Assembly (NCBI RefSeq): GCF_902477725.1 | Contig: NZ_CABSIF010000001.1 | Coordinates: 304,408 to 368,407 of the forward strand | Origin: an uncultured Desulfovibrio sp. | GTDB taxonomy: Bacteria; Desulfobacterota; Desulfovibrionia; Desulfovibrionales; Desulfovibrionaceae | Direction of reading: 5' to 3' | Length of the DNA stretch: 64,000 nucleotides | Shown here: in pieces, positions 62,507-64,000 of the stretch | Numbering within the stretch: position 1 is the stretch's first letter | Layout of the letters: each line of letters opens with the position of its first letter | Translations under genes and position numbers: made by a program | The notes under the pieces: model-generated | The model's database searches: none | What the model saw: the letters and a program-made list of their open reading frames with translations, nothing else | Told to the model about the DNA's origin: nothing

Positions 62507-62552
62507 TTTGGCGCAGCCGAAAGCAAAGACCCTGGGCCAATGCGGTTTGCTG

Positions 62553-62789
62553 CTAATCTTCGCCTTCAGCGGCAGACTGCTTGCCCGCGCCCTTCATGCC
62601 GTACATGGTGGTGGAACCGGAAGACCAGAATTCCAGCACTTCTTCGTTCACCAGCTTGGTGAGAACTTTCTTCACGTCGCGGGGTCCCTTGTCGGGGAAC
62701 AGTTCAAGGAAATCCTTGAAATAGAACTTGGACTTGGACGAGGATTTGCTTTTCAGGAATTCAACAACAACGTCTTTGTCGTCAGCCAT
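62553..62789 (-). CDS. dsrD: Dissimilatory sulfite reductase accessory protein DsrD
   Basis: A 78-residue protein with a winged-helix fold that accompanies DsrAB. The start MADDKDVVVEFLKSKSSSKSKFYFKDFLELFPDKGPRDVKKVLTKLVNEEVLEFWSSGSTTMYGM is the usual DsrD. It is reported to boost DsrAB activity. The ATG at 62789 is preceded by AGGAGACTCACC. It lies 60 bp after dsrB with a strong hairpin in between. Confidence 0.97.
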   Translation of the reverse strand: MADDKDVVVEFLKSKSSSKSKFYFKDFLELFPDKGPRDVKKVLTKLVNEEVLEFWSSGSTTMYGMKGAGKQSAAEGED

Positions 62790-62803
62790 GGTGAGTCTCC
62801 TGT

Positions 62804-62830
62804 CCCGGCGGCGCAAATAGCGCCGCCGGG
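62804..62830 (-). other. Intercistronic hairpin between dsrB and dsrD
   Basis: CCCGGCGGCGC (62804-62814) pairs perfectly with GCGCCGCCGGG (62820-62830) around a five-base loop. No T-run follows, so it is more likely an RNA stability or processing element than a terminator. Confidence 0.75.
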
Positions 62831-62849
62831 GTTGATAAACAAGCTATAT

Positions 62850-63995
62850 CTAGAACTTGAACTGCGTGCTCTGGCGCCACGTGTAGTAGGCGGGATCACG
62901 GAAGTCGTCGATGAGGTGGTGGGTGAATTCAAGGCCGGTCATCTTGAAGAAGGTTTCCCAGCCGATGCGTTCAGCCCAGTCGCCCAGACGTTCGTACTTG
63001 TTGGCGTTGGCCGCGTACACTTCAACGATGTGCTTCACGGTCTTGGTCAACGAAGGCCAACGGGGCGGTTCGTTGGGGATGTAACCCACAACGACCTTGG
63101 AGAACTTGGGCATGCTGATGCGGTTGGAAACCTTGCCGCCAACCATGATGGCAACGCCGTCGCCTTCGCCGTCCGAGATGGGCAGCGCGGGGCACATGGT
63201 GTAGCAGTTACCGCAGTACATGCAGCGGTCTTCCTTGATGGCGATGGAGTTCACCTTGTTGCCGTTGTATTCCACCTTGGTGGGACGCACAGCGGCGGTG
63301 GGGCAAGCAGAAACAGCCAAAGGAATTTCGCAGAGCTGGTCAGCCCATTCGTGGTCGACCATGGGGGGCTTGCGGTGGATACCCACAAGGCCGATGTCCG
63401 AGCAGTGCACAGCGCCGCACATGTTGATGCAGCAGGCCAGCGCGATGCGCACCGGGGCGGGCATCCGCATGTCTTTAAATTCTTCAAACAGGGCGTCCAT
63501 CACGGCCTTGACCGGGCCGGAGGCGTCGGTGGCGGGGGTGTGGCAGTGCAGCCAGCCCTGAGTGTGCACCATGTTGCTGATGCCAGCGCCGGTGCCGCCC
63601 ACGGGGAACTTGAACGAGCCACCGTCAAACTTGCGGCTGTTCAGGTCGTCGCGCAGGGCCTTCATGCCGGCTTCGCTGTCCACCATGAATTCAATGTTGT
63701 TACGGGTGGTCCAGCGCAGGTAGCCGCCACAGTACTTGTCGGCGATGTCGCACAACTCACGGATGTGAGTGATGGACATGGTACGGGTGCCGCCCACGCG
63801 GACGGTAAAGCACTTGTCGCCGCTTTCGGCCACGTGCACGAGCACGCCGGGCTCCAGAATTTCGTGATAGAGCCACTTGCCGAAGTTGTTCTTGATCACC
63901 GGCGGGAAGTATTCATTATACTTATGGGGTCCGATGTCAGTAATGCGGCCTTCCATCGGTTTTGCGGGATTGTACCCGGAAGAAATAAAAGCCAT
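62850..63995 (-). CDS. dsrB: Dissimilatory sulfite reductase beta subunit
   Basis: A 381-residue subunit of the enzyme that reduces sulfite in dissimilatory sulfate reduction. The Fe-S/siroheme cysteines are visible (GAVHCSDIG, CCINMCG) as well as the inserted ferredoxin domain (DRCMYCGNCYTMCPALP). Other matches are GGTRTMSITHIRELC, GISNMVHTQGWLHCHTPATDASG. The gene is complete with ATG at 63995; dsrA should lie just upstream, beyond the window's right edge. dsrD follows. Confidence 0.98.
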   Translation of the reverse strand: MAFISSGYNPAKPMEGRITDIGPHKYNEYFPPVIKNNFGKWLYHEILEPGVLVHVAESGDKCFTVRVGGTRTMSITHIRELCDIADKYCGGYLRWTTRNNIEFMVDSEAGMKALRDDLNSRKFDGGSFKFPVGGTGAGISNMVHTQGWLHCHTPATDASGPVKAVMDALFEEFKDMRMPAPVRIALACCINMCGAVHCSDIGLVGIHRKPPMVDHEWADQLCEIPLAVSACPTAAVRPTKVEYNGNKVNSIAIKEDRCMYCGNCYTMCPALPISDGEGDGVAIMVGGKVSNRISMPKFSKVVVGYIPNEPPRWPSLTKTVKHIVEVYAANANKYERLGDWAERIGWETFFKMTGLEFTHHLIDDFRDPAYYTWRQSTQFKF

Positions 63996-64000
63996 GTTCT

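Larger units (their letters stand above)
62012..62552 (-). other. Intergenic region downstream of dsrD
   Basis: A 541-bp stretch between dsrD and the AMMECR1 gene. It contains the palindromic repeat copy B (62450-62506), a small hairpin (62357-62374) and a minus-strand terminator (62247-62283). A 148-codon frame across it has no ribosome site and runs through these hairpins, so I do not call a gene. Confidence 0.65.

Noticed and set aside
62080..62526. A 148-codon minus-strand frame before the AMMECR1 gene
   Set aside because: It crosses the repeat copy B and a terminator hairpin and has no ribosome site.
1..64000. tRNA, rRNA, CRISPR, insertion sequence, prophage or attachment site
   Set aside because: I looked through the gaps for T-loop motifs, regular spaced repeats, transposase motifs and target duplications and saw none.

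Overview
The window looks like a chromosomal segment of a sulfate-reducing Desulfovibrio-type bacterium (Desulfovibrionaceae). The right edge carries dsrB and dsrD of dissimilatory sulfite reduction. It also has a HypF hydrogenase-maturation gene, an agmatinase plus a carboxynorspermidine-type dehydrogenase, and GC-rich genes with strong GC third-position bias, which leaves many long open antisense frames. I see 53 protein-coding genes (one cut by the left edge, dsrB complete), one FMN riboswitch, about fifteen intrinsic terminators, several candidate operators and one two-copy palindromic repeat. I see no rRNA, tRNA, CRISPR array, insertion sequence or prophage.

Layout. 1-2.8 kb: an MFS transporter running off the left edge, a divergent LysR regulator, and a lone FeoA-type gene with a Fur-box-like palindrome. 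3-7 kb: a hexapeptide acyltransferase and a very large helicase-exonuclease fusion resembling MrfA and MrfB joined in one frame. 7-12 kb (minus strand): panB-speB with an attenuator-like terminator in the leader, a methyltransferase pair and a Bcr-type efflux pump. 12-16 kb: a UvrD/PcrA helicase, thiL and a class II aldolase. 16-17.5 kb: two exported proteins resembling accessory parts of nickel uptake, with an inverted half-site pair around the promoter. 17.5-25 kb: serS, a three-gene envelope cluster of unknown role, a PAS-GGDEF protein, a small exported protein and sppA. 25-31.7 kb: an acyl-CoA synthetase with a XRE-cupin regulator, hypF and an RsmB/RsmF-type rRNA methyltransferase.

31.9-43.5 kb: an exported FG-GAP protein, purD-purE, a membrane GGDEF protein, the saccharopine-dehydrogenase-like enzyme, a deacetylase-like protein with an added zinc-knuckle tail, tmk, an OB-HD protein and surE. 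43.7-50 kb: fba and gap (glycolysis), two tandem flagellin genes with different upstream signals, and rimO. 50-60 kb: a degenerate-GGDEF/EAL protein, a cysteine-peptidase-like protein, panC, metK, the overlapping trio aroC-HHH protein-recD2, and an AT-richer acetyltransferase of the chloramphenicol acetyltransferase family. 60-64 kb: ribB under an FMN riboswitch, an AMMECR1-domain protein, then dsrD and dsrB.

Most of the window is core metabolism and housekeeping. The points most worth a second look are the MrfA-MrfB-like fusion with an internal ribosome site, the covarying palindromic repeat beside ribB and dsrD, the half-sites bracketing the NikK-like promoter, the deacetylase-zinc-knuckle fusion, and the paired flagellins with CsrA-like leaders. 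Domain and motif statements come from reading the translated sequence. Family names are from memory of those families, and no database search was possible.
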